The notes: a model not told the origin generated them from the sequence alone. Counted from the first letter of the stretch, positions 46,391 through 55,717 are shown. The stretch is 64,000 nucleotides of DNA from Mongoliimonas terrestris (GCF_001927285.1 NZ_MSIG01000001.1:124001-188000), one strand, 5' to 3'. Numbers and translations are program-made.

Positions 46391-48196
46391 ATGCAGACTT
46401 GGCTCCGTCGGATCGCCACTCTCTTCGGACTGGCCTTCATCGTGGCGCTGGTGCTGACGGGCTGCGGCCCGGACGCGGCGACGCAGAACACCTCCACCCT
46501 GGAGAACCTCGCCTCGGGCGGGGCGATGACGAAGGGCGGCCCGCCGCCCTTCGTCGTGGAGATGTGGAGCTACTTCCTGTCCCCCTTCCTGTGGGAGGGG
46601 GCGTGGATCGCCGTCAAGATCACCACCGCCGCCATGACGATCGGCCTCCTGCTCGGCCTTGGTCTCGCCCTGATGCGCCTCTCCGGTCTCTGGGTGGTAC
46701 GGTCGTCCGCCTGGTTCTACATCTGGGTGGTCCGCGGCACGCCGCAGCTCCTGCAGTTGGTCTTCCTGTTCGACGCCCTGCCGGAACTCGGCATCCGCCT
46801 CAGCCCCATCACCACCGCCATCATCGGCTTCGCCCTCAACGAGGCGGCCTTCAGCGCCGAGATCATCCGCGGCGGCATCCTGTCGGTGAACCGCAACCAG
46901 TCGATCGCGGCCGACAGCCTCGGCATGGGCAAGTTCCTCACCTTGCGCCGGATCATCCTGCCCCAGGCCATGCGCGCCATCCTGCCCGGCGTCTTCAACG
47001 ACACCATCGGCATGCTGAAGCTGACGTCGATCGCCTCGATCATCTTCGTCAACGAGCTGACCTTCCGGGCGCAGCAGATCGTCGGCCAGAACTTCCGCTT
47101 CTTCACGGTCTTCATCGCCGCCGGCCTGATCTACCTGGTGATGACGAGCGCCATCTCGGTGCTGCAGTCCTGGCTGGAGAAGCGCTACGACCTGGAGGCC
47201 GACCGGACCCGGCGCAAGGGTGCGAGCCCGCTCGCCCGCCTGACCGGCGGCTTCCTCTTCGCCGCATCGAAGCCCGACGAGACCGGTCCCGCCGCGGCCA
47301 CCCCCAAGAACGCGGCGCCCGCGCAGCCGGCGATCGTTCCCCGCCGCCAGCTCGACGAAGCCTGGCTCAAGCGGATCGCCACGGCGCCCGACATCGCGGC
47401 GCCGGTCGGCGAGCCCTTCGTGGTCGCCCGCAACGTGCAGAAGAGCTACGGCGACCGGGAGGTGCTGTCCGGCATCGACCTCACGGTCAACCGCGGCGAG
47501 TGCGTGGTGATCCTCGGGCCGTCCGGTTCGGGCAAGAGCACGTTCCTGCGCATGATCAACCACCTGGAGGGCCTCGACTGGGGCGAGATCCGGGTCGACG
47601 GCCTGACCGTCGGCTACGACTACACCGGCGGCAAGCCGCGTCCGGTGTCCAACCTCGCCGCCGCCAAGGCGAAGGCGCGCATCGGCATGGTGTTCCAGTC
47701 CTTCAATCTCTTCGGCCACCTGACGGCCCTGGAGAACGTGGTGGAAGCGCCTGTGCGGGTGCACGGCGTGTCGGCCGGCGACGCGGAGACGCTCGCCATG
47801 GAACTCCTGGCGAGCGTCGGCCTCGGCAACCACACCCAGCACCTGCCGCACCGGCTCTCCGGCGGCCAGCAGCAGCGCGTCGCCATCGCCCGGGCGCTCG
47901 CCATCAAGCCGCGCCTGATGCTGTTCGACGAGCCGACCTCCGCCCTCGACCCGGAACTGGTCGGCGAGGTGCTGACCGTGATGCGGCGCCTCGCCGCCGC
48001 CGGCATGACCATGATCGTGGTCACCCACGAGATCCGCTTCGCCCGCGACGTGGCCGACCGGGTGATTTTCATGGACGAGGGCAAGATCGTCGAGCAGGGC
48101 CCGCCCGAACAGGTGATCGACGCGCCGCAGCACGAACGCACCCGCCGGTTCTTGAGGATGGTCGAGCAGGACGTGACGGAAGGCGAACTCGGGTGA
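46391..48196 (+). CDS. Amino-acid ABC transporter: permease and ATPase fused in one chain, with N-terminal lipobox
   Basis: 601 residues from the ATG at 46391 (a GTG three codons earlier is possible). The N-terminus is a signal-like helix ending in [10 protein letters not shown], a lipoprotein-type box, then about 30 polar residues. A HisM/GlnP-type permease follows (about 55-265) with [14 protein letters not shown] and [16 protein letters not shown], then a Pro/Ala linker (about 285-335). The ATPase (about 345-590) has [13 protein letters not shown] near 376, [32 protein letters not shown] and [16 protein letters not shown]. Permease and ATPase are normally separate genes. Each half looks intact and in frame, so the fusion appears real. 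With one permease type the transporter is presumably a homodimer. Confidence 0.9.
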   Translation: MQTWLRRIATLFGLAFIVALVLTGCGPDAATQNTSTLENLASGGAMTKGGPPPFVVEMWSYFLSPFLWEGAWIAVKITTAAMTIGLLLGLGLALMRLSGLWVVRSSAWFYIWVVRGTPQLLQLVFLFDALPELGIRLSPITTAIIGFALNEAAFSAEIIRGGILSVNRNQSIAADSLGMGKFLTLRRIILPQAMRAILPGVFNDTIGMLKLTSIASIIFVNELTFRAQQIVGQNFRFFTVFIAAGLIYLVMTSAISVLQSWLEKRYDLEADRTRRKGASPLARLTGGFLFAASKPDETGPAAATPKNAAPAQPAIVPRRQLDEAWLKRIATAPDIAAPVGEPFVVARNVQKSYGDREVLSGIDLTVNRGECVVILGPSGSGKSTFLRMINHLEGLDWGEIRVDGLTVGYDYTGGKPRPVSNLAAAKAKARIGMVFQSFNLFGHLTALENVVEAPVRVHGVSAGDAETLAMELLASVGLGNHTQHLPHRLSGGQQQRVAIARALAIKPRLMLFDEPTSALDPELVGEVLTVMRRLAAAGMTMIVVTHEIRFARDVADRVIFMDEGKIVEQGPPEQVIDAPQHERTRRFLRMVEQDVTEGELG

Positions 48197-48229
48197 GGCG
48201 GAGTGTCGGATGCGGGCCGCCGACCCCCG

Positions 48230-48862
48230 TCAGAAGGTCGGCGGGGTGTTGATCCAGAGCACGCGGGCGGTCGCCGGCCCAAACGCCCGGTAGCTGTGCG
48301 GGCGGTCGGACTCGAAGAAGAAGGTGGAGCCCGCCGGAACGATGAAGATCTCCCCCTCCACCGTCAGCTCCACCGCGCCCTCGATCACGTAGCCGACCTC
48401 CTCGCCCGCGTGGCGGAACGGCCCGCAGAGCGGACCGCCGGCCGGCAGCGTGATCATCAGCCCTTCCAGGCGGCGGTTCTCGTCGACCGGGATGATGCTG
48501 TCCGCGGTCGAGCCGTCGCCCTCGGCCTCGTCGCCGCGCAGGAGCCGCGGCCGGTCGTTCGGCCCGTAGACCGTGCAGATCTTCTCCTCCACCGGCTCCA
48601 GCAGGGTGGAGACGTTGATGCCGAGCGCCTGGCTGAGACGGTGGAGCGTGGTCAGCGACGGCGTCACGAGCCCGTTCTCGATCCGCGAGAGCAGGCTTTC
48701 CGAGCAGCCGGCCTTGATGGCGAGATCCTTCAGCCGGAGACGGCGGATCCGCCGCTGCAGGCGAAGGCGCGGGCCGACGGCCGGCAGGCCGGTGGTCTTG
48801 GTGGGAGCGCCCGCATCCGCCGATTCGGCGGCAACGGCGGCGGGAGAGGCGTCGTTGGTCAT
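48230..48862 (-). CDS. XRE-family regulator with C-terminal cupin domain
   Basis: 210 residues. After a flexible Ala-rich start of about 35 residues comes a helix-turn-helix of the XRE type (about 40-100: RIRRLRLKDLAIKAGCSESLLSRIENG, PSLTTLHRLSQALGINVSTLL), then a cupin_2 effector domain (about 135-205: GPFRHAGEEVGYVIEGAVELTVEGE, PAGSTFFFESDRPHSYR) with His and Glu ligands. Such proteins (PuuR and relatives) repress amine or amino-acid catabolic operons and respond to the substrate through the cupin. It sits in the middle of the island, convergent with the fused transporter gene, and is the best local candidate to read the TTGC-N7-GCAA sites. Its own upstream region has no such site. Confidence 0.92.
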   Translation of the reverse strand: MTNDASPAAVAAESADAGAPTKTTGLPAVGPRLRLQRRIRRLRLKDLAIKAGCSESLLSRIENGLVTPSLTTLHRLSQALGINVSTLLEPVEEKICTVYGPNDRPRLLRGDEAEGDGSTADSIIPVDENRRLEGLMITLPAGGPLCGPFRHAGEEVGYVIEGAVELTVEGEIFIVPAGSTFFFESDRPHSYRAFGPATARVLWINTPPTF

Positions 48863-48985
48863 GGAGAACTAACGATACGGTTCCGTCGCGGTCGTCAAGT
48901 CGGCAGCGCCGCGGACAAGGTGCAGGGCGGGAGGGCGGCACGACCTTCGATCCGGCGCCCGGACCGGCGGATCGCCCGCATCCGG

Positions 48986-49381
48986 TCAGGGCTGGGTGAA
49001 GGCGATCGCCTCGATCTCCACCAGCATCTCCGGCTCCGCGAGGGCCGCCTGGACGGTGGTGCGGGCGGGCGGCTTGTCCGGGAAGAACTCGGCGAACACC
49101 GCGTTCATGGCGTCGAAGGTGCGGATGTCGGCGAGGTAGACGTTGCACTTCAGCACGTCGTCGAGGGTCGCGCCCGCCTCGGCCAGGATGGAGCGGATGT
49201 TGGAGAGCACCTGCCGCGTCTGGGCCGCCACGTCGCCGCCGCCGACGAGCCGCCCCTCGTGGTCCCAGGCCACCTGCCCGGCCGTGTAGACGAAGCCGGC
49301 CGCCGCCGCGCCGGGCGAATAGGGATAGGACGGCCGCGGCTGGAAGGAGAGGTTCGGCGGCACGAGTGTGGTCTTGGGCAT
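48986..49381 (-). CDS. RidA-family (YjgF/YER057c) protein
   Basis: 131 residues from the ATG at 49381 (CAGGAGCC upstream). RidA motifs: YSPGAAAAGFVYTAGQVAWD, QTRQVLSNIRSILAEAGATLDDVLKCNVYLADI, and the C-terminal PARTTVQAALAEPEMLVEIEAIA with the conserved Arg and Glu. RidA proteins hydrolyse reactive enamine/imine products of PLP enzymes; relatives act as ring or carbamate hydrolases in pyrimidine, purine and nitroaromatic pathways. Near an aminotransferase and two HyuAB sets, either detoxification or a dedicated deaminating step is plausible. Confidence 0.92.
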   Translation of the reverse strand: MPKTTLVPPNLSFQPRPSYPYSPGAAAAGFVYTAGQVAWDHEGRLVGGGDVAAQTRQVLSNIRSILAEAGATLDDVLKCNVYLADIRTFDAMNAVFAEFFPDKPPARTTVQAALAEPEMLVEIEAIAFTQP

Positions 49382-49452
49382 GGACGGGCTCCTGAAGCGG
49401 CTCTGCCCCCGGCGTGTGCAAGCGCCATGCCGGCGCAGGCCGTGCAAGTCGT

Positions 49453-49467
49453 TTGCTTCAGAAGCAT
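49453..49467. promoter_or_regulatory. Degenerate operator-like site near the RidA gene
   Basis: TTGCTTCAGAAGCAT matches TTGC-N7-GCAA at seven of eight positions, 71 bp upstream of the RidA start. Its core TGCTTC-A-GAAGCA is itself a perfect palindrome, so it could belong to a different regulator. Confidence 0.3.
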
Positions 49468-49631
49468 GTCCTCCGCCATCCGCCGCGGTGGACCGCGGAC
49501 GCCGATGCCGCGGGACCTGCCTGCATCGAAGGCAGACCCATCAAAAAAGATGCATCGAACCTTAACACCCGAGCCGCCCTCCGACCCTCAACCCGGGATC
49601 CGCCCGCCCGCTCATCTGGCCTGCAACTTGC

Positions 49632-49646
49632 TTGCATGGTACGCAA
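49632..49646. promoter_or_regulatory. Candidate operator TTGC-N7-GCAA, site 6 (hyuA2)
   Basis: TTGCATGGTACGCAA followed by GT, 52 bp upstream of the hyuA2 ATG at 49699. It is preceded by a further half site TGCAACTTGC. The 317-bp divergent region 49382-49698 contains nothing else that I can identify. Confidence 0.65.
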
Positions 49647-49698
49647 GTCATTCATCGAACCGGCTGCGCTCCAGGCCGGCGGACGGAGGGTTGAGCGG

Positions 49699-51756
49699 AT
49701 GCGGCTGTCGATCGACGTGGGCGGAACCTTCACGGATCTGGTGATGGACCGGAACGGCGTGCTCTCCATGCACAAGGCCACCACCACCTATCCGGACCCG
49801 GTGGACGGCATCCTGGACGCGGTGGCCGTGGCCGCCGGCGAGATGGGCACCAGCGTCGCCGCGCTTCTCGCCGAGACCGACCTCCTGTTCCACTCCACCA
49901 CCCGGGCGATCAACGCCGTCGTCACCGGCCGCACCGCCCGCACCGCGCTCCTGGTGTCGAAGGGCCATCCGGACATCCTGGTGATCCGCGAGGGCGGCCG
50001 CACCGACCCGTTCAACTACCAGATCCCCTACCCGGCGCCCTACATCCCCCGCTCGCTCACCTACGAGGTCCCCGGCCGCATCTGGGCGGACGGCCGCGAG
50101 ATGGCGCCGTTCGAGGAGGCGGAGGTCGTGGCGCACATCGCCGCCATGAAGGCGGCGGGCGTGGAGGCGGTCGCCGTCTCGCTGATCTGGTCGATCGTCA
50201 ATCCCGCCCACGAGCAGGCGGTCGCGCGCCTCCTCGACGCCCACATGCCGGGCGTGCCCTACACCCTCGCCCACCAGCTGAACCCGACCGTGCGCGAATA
50301 CCGGCGCACCTCCTCCACCGCCATCGACGCGTCGCTGAAGCCCATCATGCAGGGCTACATGCACACGCTGAAGACCCGCCTGACCGACGCGGGGCTGAAG
50401 GGCCGGATCTTCGCCGTCACCTCCCAGGGCGGGCTCGTCGACGTCGACGACCTCGCCGAGCGGCCGATCCTGGCGCTCAACTCCGGCCCGTCCATGGCCC
50501 CGGTCGCCGGCCGCTACTTCGCCGCCGAGGAAGGCTGGAGCGCCGCCATCGTCACCGACGCCGGCGGCACCACCTACGACGTCAGCCTCGTCAAGGACGG
50601 CGTGATCCCCTGGACGAGGGACACCTGGCTCGGCCCCATCTACCGCGGCCATCTCACCGGCTTTCCGTCCGTCGACGTGAAGAGCATCGGCGCCGGCGGC
50701 GGCTCCATCGCGCGGGTCGACGCCTCGGGCCTCCTCCACGTCGGACCGGAGAGCGCCGGCTCCACGCCGGGTCCGGTCTGCTACGGGCGCGGCGGCGTGA
50801 AGCCCACGGTCACCGACGCCGCGGTGGTGCTCGGCTACATCGATCCGGCCTTCTTCCTCGGCGGCCGGATGGAGCTTGCGATCGACGCGGCGCGCGCGGC
50901 CCTCAGCCGCGACGTGGCGGAGCCGCTCGGCCTCTCGCTCGCCGACGCCGCGCTGGCGGTGATCGATCTTGCCACCGAGCAGATGGTCAACGCCATCGAG
51001 GACATCACGGTCAAGCAGGGCATCGACCCGACCGGCACCGTTATCGTCGGCGGCGGCGGGGCGGCCGGCATCAACACGGTGCTGATCGCGAGGCGCCTGC
51101 GCTGCGACACGGTGATCGTCCCGGACGTCTGCGCGGCCCTCAGCGCCGCCGGCGCCATGATGTCGGAGCTCACCCGCGACTTCGCCCTGACGGCCTTCAT
51201 GCCCACCCGCGCCTTCGACCGGGCGCGGGCGAAGGCCATCCTGGCAGAGCTTGCCGAAAAGGCCGAGGCCTTCTTCGCCGCCGCCGGCCCGGAGGCGTTC
51301 GACAAGCGCATCGATCTTTCCATCGAGGGCCGCTATCCGAGCCAGGTGTGGGAGATCGAGGTGCCGATCGCCGCCGCCGATCTCGACGCGCCCGACGTGG
51401 TGGCCCGGCTGGTCGCCGCCTTCCACGCCCGCCACCAGGACCTCTTCTCCTTCCGCGACGACGGCGACGACGTGGAGATCATGACCTGGCGCGCCGTCGC
51501 CCGCTGCCGGGTGGCGGAGGAGAGCCGCGCCCATCTGGCGCCCCGCCCCGGCCACGGCCCGGGCGTCACCCGCCGGACCATGACCTTCCGCGAGACCGGC
51601 CCGGTGGACGCCCACGCCCACCGCTGGGACGACCTGGCGCCGGGCGAGGCCGTCGCCGGCCCGGCGGTGATCGAATCCAGCTTCACGTCCGTCGTCATCA
51701 ATCCCGGCGCGACGGCGGTCCGGACGCCGTCCGGCCAGCTCGTCATTTCGCTCTGA
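49699..51756 (+). CDS. Hydantoinase/oxoprolinase family protein, HyuA-type ATP-binding subunit (pair 2)
   Basis: 685 residues from the ATG at 49699; GGAGGG ends about 9 nt upstream. Longer frames upstream run through the operator and are unlikely to be translated. Motifs parallel pair 1: SIDVGGTFTDLVMD at the N-terminus, VTDAGGTTYDVSLV near 285-300, IVGGGGAAGINTVLI near 450 and LSIEGRYPSQVWEIEVP. The identity to HyuA1 is obvious along the whole chain but far from complete, so the two pairs are old paralogues probably acting on different substrates. It is followed by hyuB2 (28 bp gap) and an aminotransferase gene, giving an operon for ATP-dependent opening of a cyclic amide and removal of the freed amino group. 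Confidence 0.92.
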   Translation: MRLSIDVGGTFTDLVMDRNGVLSMHKATTTYPDPVDGILDAVAVAAGEMGTSVAALLAETDLLFHSTTRAINAVVTGRTARTALLVSKGHPDILVIREGGRTDPFNYQIPYPAPYIPRSLTYEVPGRIWADGREMAPFEEAEVVAHIAAMKAAGVEAVAVSLIWSIVNPAHEQAVARLLDAHMPGVPYTLAHQLNPTVREYRRTSSTAIDASLKPIMQGYMHTLKTRLTDAGLKGRIFAVTSQGGLVDVDDLAERPILALNSGPSMAPVAGRYFAAEEGWSAAIVTDAGGTTYDVSLVKDGVIPWTRDTWLGPIYRGHLTGFPSVDVKSIGAGGGSIARVDASGLLHVGPESAGSTPGPVCYGRGGVKPTVTDAAVVLGYIDPAFFLGGRMELAIDAARAALSRDVAEPLGLSLADAALAVIDLATEQMVNAIEDITVKQGIDPTGTVIVGGGGAAGINTVLIARRLRCDTVIVPDVCAALSAAGAMMSELTRDFALTAFMPTRAFDRARAKAILAELAEKAEAFFAAAGPEAFDKRIDLSIEGRYPSQVWEIEVPIAAADLDAPDVVARLVAAFHARHQDLFSFRDDGDDVEIMTWRAVARCRVAEESRAHLAPRPGHGPGVTRRTMTFRETGPVDAHAHRWDDLAPGEAVAGPAVIESSFTSVVINPGATAVRTPSGQLVISL

Positions 51757-51784
51757 GACCCGTCAGCCGCGAGGAAATCCTGCC

Positions 51785-53557
51785 ATGACCGACCTTTCGT
51801 CCCGCGCCCGGCCCGACGGCGTCCGCCTCGCCATCACGCAGAAGCGCTTCGAGGGCGTGACGCGCAAGATGGCCAACACGCTCCTGCGCACCGCCCGTTC
51901 CGGCGTGATCAACACCGCGCGCGACTTCTCCTGCGCGCTCGTCACCGCCGACTGCGAACTGCTGACCGCCGCGGACAGCTACCCCATCCACGTGATCGGC
52001 GGCGCCGACCTGATGGCCAGGGCCATGCTGGACATGCACCCGGACCTGAAGCCCGGCGACGCCTTCCTGCACAACTCGCCCTACCACGGCAACAGCCACG
52101 CCGCCGACCACACCATCCTGGTGCCGGTGTTCGACGACGACGGCCGGCACCGCTTCACGGTGCTGGCCAAGGCCCACCAGGCCGACTGCGGCAACTCGCT
52201 GCCGACCACCTACATGGGCAACGCCCGGGACGTCTACGAAGAGGGCGCGCTGATCTTCCCCGCCGTGAAGGTCCAGACCGGCTACAAGGACGTCCAGGAC
52301 ATCATCAACATGTGCCTGATGCGCATCCGCGTGCCGAACCAGTGGCGCGGCGACTATCTCGCCACCGTGGGCGCGGCCCGCATCGGCGAGCAGGAGATCG
52401 TCCGCATGGGCCGCGAGCTCGGCTGGGACGCCCTCAGCCAGCACGCGCTCGACTGGTTCGACCTCTGCGAACAGCAGATGATCGATTGCATCCGCACCAT
52501 CAAGGCCGGCCGGGCGCGGGCGACCTCCATGCACGATCCCCTGCCCCGCACCCCGCCGGAGGGCATTCCGGCGACGGCCGACGTGACGGTGGACCCGCGG
52601 GCCGCCATCATCACGGTCGACATGACGGACAACATCGACTGCCTGCCGGTCGGCGTGAACCTCTCCCACGCCTGCGCCCGCACGGCGGCGCTCGTCGGCG
52701 TCTTCAACAGCCTGCCGACGCCCATGCAGCCGAACGCCGGCAGCCTCCGACGGATCGTCGTGCACCTGCGCGAGAACTGCGTCGTCGGCATCCCGCGCCA
52801 TCCGACCTCCACATCGGTCGCCACCACCAACCTCGGCGACCGGGTGACCAACGCGGTGCAATGCGCCCTCGCGGCCATCGACCCGACCATCGGCATGGCC
52901 GAGGGCGGCGCCGCCATCCCGCCCTCCGCGGGCGTGATCTCCGGCGTCGACCCGCGCAACGGCCACGCCTTCGTCAACGAGGTGATCCTCGCCGGTGCCG
53001 GCGGCGCGGGCACGCCCACCCAGGACGGCTGGCTGTCGCTCTTCTCCATGGGCAACGCCGGCATGCCCTTCTACGACAGCGTCGAGGTGGACGAGATGCT
53101 GCACCCGATGATGATCGCCACTAGGCGCCTGGTGCCGGACGGCGAGGGCGCCGGCATGCATCGCGGCGCGCCCGGCATCCTCACCGAGTACCGGCCGGTC
53201 GACTGCGACTTCGAGCTCGGCTTCTGCAGCGACGGCACGGTGAACGCCGCCAAGGGCACCCGCGGCGGCCACGACGCCAAGCCCGCCCGGCAGTGGCTCG
53301 TCGCCGACGACGGCGCCATCACGCCGCTCGGCACCTCCGAGCAGGTGCTGGTGCGCCGCGACCAGACGGTCGTCTCCTACTCCACCGCCGGCGGCGGCTA
53401 CGGCGATCCGGCGACCCGCGATCCGGAGCGGGTGGCCGGCGACGTGCGCGAGAAGTGGATCACGGCCGGCCGGGCGCGCGACGTCTACAAGGTGGCGGTC
53501 ACGCCGGCCGGCGCCGTGGACTGGGCCGAGACGAACCGGCTCCGCGCCGCCGGCTGA
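51785..53557 (+). CDS. Hydantoinase B/oxoprolinase family subunit (pair 2)
   Basis: 590 residues from the ATG at 51785 (GAGGAAA upstream). HyuB blocks: ITQKRFEGVTRKMANTLLRTA, NTARDFSCALVTAD, NSPYHGNSHAADHTILVP with metal-type His residues, GTPTQDGW and AGGGYGDPATRD. It is the partner of HyuA2. The N-terminal 200 residues are very similar to pair 1, and the C-terminal ends differ more. Known relatives include caprolactamase, whose product is an omega-amino acid. The next gene encodes an aminotransferase of the omega-amino-acid type. Confidence 0.92.
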   Translation: MTDLSSRARPDGVRLAITQKRFEGVTRKMANTLLRTARSGVINTARDFSCALVTADCELLTAADSYPIHVIGGADLMARAMLDMHPDLKPGDAFLHNSPYHGNSHAADHTILVPVFDDDGRHRFTVLAKAHQADCGNSLPTTYMGNARDVYEEGALIFPAVKVQTGYKDVQDIINMCLMRIRVPNQWRGDYLATVGAARIGEQEIVRMGRELGWDALSQHALDWFDLCEQQMIDCIRTIKAGRARATSMHDPLPRTPPEGIPATADVTVDPRAAIITVDMTDNIDCLPVGVNLSHACARTAALVGVFNSLPTPMQPNAGSLRRIVVHLRENCVVGIPRHPTSTSVATTNLGDRVTNAVQCALAAIDPTIGMAEGGAAIPPSAGVISGVDPRNGHAFVNEVILAGAGGAGTPTQDGWLSLFSMGNAGMPFYDSVEVDEMLHPMMIATRRLVPDGEGAGMHRGAPGILTEYRPVDCDFELGFCSDGTVNAAKGTRGGHDAKPARQWLVADDGAITPLGTSEQVLVRRDQTVVSYSTAGGGYGDPATRDPERVAGDVREKWITAGRARDVYKVAVTPAGAVDWAETNRLRAAG

Positions 53558-53595
53558 ACCGCCCTTTCCCTCTCACGCCCGCCACCGAGGCTTCC

Positions 53596-54996
53596 ATGCT
53601 GGACCATCCGTCGACCGTGCCGGCCAACTCCGACAGCGCCCGCGACCGGGCCGCCCTGATCCACCCGATGACCGACCTGCAGCGCCACGACCGGGAAGGC
53701 CCGCTGCTGATCACCCGGGGCGACGGCGTCCATGTCATCGACGAGGACGGCAAGTCCTACATCGAGGGGGTGTCCGGCCTCTGGTCCGTCTCCCTCGGCT
53801 TCGGCCAGACGCGGCTGGCCGCGGTGGCCCACAGGCAGATGCTTGAGCTGCCGAGCTACCACCTCTTCCGCCACAAGAGCCATCCGAACGCGATCCGGCT
53901 CGCCGAGCGGCTGCTCGCCATGGCGCCGGTGCCCATGTCCAAGGTCTTCTTCGCCAATTCCGGCTCGGAGGCGAACGACACGGCCATCAAGCTCGCCTGG
54001 TACTACAACAACGCCCTCGGCCGGCCGGAGAAGAAGAAGATCATCGGCCGGATCGGCGGCTACCACGGCATCACCGTCGCCTCCGGCAGCCTCACCGGGC
54101 TTGCCCGCAACCACGCCGACTTCGACCTGCCGCTGCCGCGCTTCCTCCACACCGACTGCCCGAGCCACTGGAAATACGGCCTGCCCGGCGAGAGCGAGGC
54201 GGCCTTCGCGGCCCGGCTCGCCGCCAACCTGGAAGCCCTGATCCTGACCGAAGGCCCGGAGACCATCGCGGCCTTCTTCGCCGAACCGGTGATCGGATCC
54301 GGCGGCGTGATCGTGCCGCCGGCGGGCTATTTCGACCTGATCCAGCCGATCCTGAGGAAGTACGACATCCTCTTCGTCGTCGACGAGGTGATCTGCGGCT
54401 TCGGCCGGCTCGGCGAGATGTTCGGCGGGGAGGTCTATGGCCTGAAGCCCGACATGATCGCCATGGCCAAGGGCCTCTCGTCCGGCTACCTGCCCATCTC
54501 CGCCCTGATGATGAACGAGGCGATCTGGGAGGCCTGCTACGCCCAGTCCGGCAAGCTCGGCGTGTTCGGCCACGGCTTCACCTATTCGGGCCACCCGGTG
54601 GCGGCCGCCGTCGCCCTGGAGACGCTGGACCTCTACGAGGAATACGCCATCCTCGACCACGTGCGCGGCCTGGCGCCCCTTCTCCAGGCCGGCGTCCAGC
54701 GGTTCGCCGACCATCCCCTCGTCGGCGAGGCGCGCGGCATCGGCTTTCTCGGCGCCTGGGAGCTCGTCGCCGACAAGGCCGCGAAGACGCCCTTCGCCCC
54801 GCCCGGCCACGTGGGCCTTCTGGTCGAACGGCACTGCCAGGAGCGCGGCGTGATCCTCCGCGCGCTCGGCGACGTGCTGTCGACCGCCCCGCCGCTCGTC
54901 TCCACCGCCGCCGACATCGAGCGGATCATCGACGTGGTCGGCGAGGCCCTCGACGCGACGCTGGAGGACCTCTCAGGCTCAGCCCACAAGGTCTGA
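53596..54996 (+). CDS. Class III (omega-amino acid type) PLP aminotransferase
   Basis: 466 residues from the ATG at 53596. Class III motifs: GVSGLWSVSLGFGQ, FFANSGSEANDTAIKLAWYYN, YHGITVASGSLTG, the Asp of FVVDEVICGFGRLG and the PLP lysine in MAKGLSSGYLPISALMM near residue 291. It belongs to the group that moves amino groups from beta-alanine, GABA, 6-aminohexanoate, taurine or amines to pyruvate or 2-oxoglutarate. It lies 38 bp after hyuB2, with no other promoter evident, and probably deaminates the product of HyuAB2. It ends the island's right-hand operon. Confidence 0.93.
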   Translation: MLDHPSTVPANSDSARDRAALIHPMTDLQRHDREGPLLITRGDGVHVIDEDGKSYIEGVSGLWSVSLGFGQTRLAAVAHRQMLELPSYHLFRHKSHPNAIRLAERLLAMAPVPMSKVFFANSGSEANDTAIKLAWYYNNALGRPEKKKIIGRIGGYHGITVASGSLTGLARNHADFDLPLPRFLHTDCPSHWKYGLPGESEAAFAARLAANLEALILTEGPETIAAFFAEPVIGSGGVIVPPAGYFDLIQPILRKYDILFVVDEVICGFGRLGEMFGGEVYGLKPDMIAMAKGLSSGYLPISALMMNEAIWEACYAQSGKLGVFGHGFTYSGHPVAAAVALETLDLYEEYAILDHVRGLAPLLQAGVQRFADHPLVGEARGIGFLGAWELVADKAAKTPFAPPGHVGLLVERHCQERGVILRALGDVLSTAPPLVSTAADIERIIDVVGEALDATLEDLSGSAHKV

Positions 54997-55057
54997 AAGA
55001 CCCCGTCCCCCCGTCTCGAAAACCGATCCTCGCCCCGCCCCGCGACCGGAGACGGCC

Positions 55058-55717
55058 CTAGGGGCGGGCCGCGAGGAGGGACGCCGCCAGGGCGAGCATG
55101 ACCACCCCGACCAGGCGGTCGAGCCATCGCCAAGCGGCCGGCCGGGCGAACAGCGGCCGGACGAGGCGCGCGCCGAAGCCGAGCGCCGCGAACCAGGAGA
55201 CGCTCGCCGCGACGGCGCCGACGACGAAGATCGGGCGGACCGGAGCCGGCTGCGACGATCCGGCCGCCCCCATGAGGAGCACCGTGTCCAGGTAGACGTG
55301 CGGGTTGAGGAAGGTGAAGGCCGCCGCCGTCGCCAGGGCCCGGGGCAGCCCCACCGGGTCCGCGTCGCCGGCAAGCACGATCGTCGCGGGCGTCATCGAC
55401 CGGCGCAGCGCCGCGAGGCCGTAGCAGCCGAGGAAGGCGGCCCCGCCGCAGGTGAGCCAGAGGGTCAGCTGCGGCGCGGCGGACAGGAGGGCGCCGAGGC
55501 CGCCGACCCCGGCGATGATCAGCACGGCGTCGGCCGCCCCGCAGAAGAGCACGACCGGGCCCACGTGTTCGCGCCGAAGCCCCTGGCGGAGCACGAAGAG
55601 GTTCTGGGCGCCGATCGCCATGATCAGCGCCGCCGAAAGGGCGAAGCCGGACAGGAAGGCGGAGAGGACGGCCGAAAGGTCGGGGCCGGGCGGGATGGGG
55701 GCGAACGGGCTCGTCAT
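55058..55717 (-). CDS. argO: LysE/ArgO-family amino acid exporter
   Basis: 219 residues with five to six membrane helices. The N-terminal helix and loop FALSAALIMAIGAQNLFVLRQGL and the FLNPHVYLDTVLLMGA motif are typical of ArgO, which exports arginine and toxic analogues such as canavanine. It is divergent from an ArgP-type LysR regulator gene with 73 bp between them, the classical argP-argO arrangement. The symbol is given on that context. Confidence 0.88.
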   Translation of the reverse strand: MTSPFAPIPPGPDLSAVLSAFLSGFALSAALIMAIGAQNLFVLRQGLRREHVGPVVLFCGAADAVLIIAGVGGLGALLSAAPQLTLWLTCGGAAFLGCYGLAALRRSMTPATIVLAGDADPVGLPRALATAAAFTFLNPHVYLDTVLLMGAAGSSQPAPVRPIFVVGAVAASVSWFAALGFGARLVRPLFARPAAWRWLDRLVGVVMLALAASLLAARP

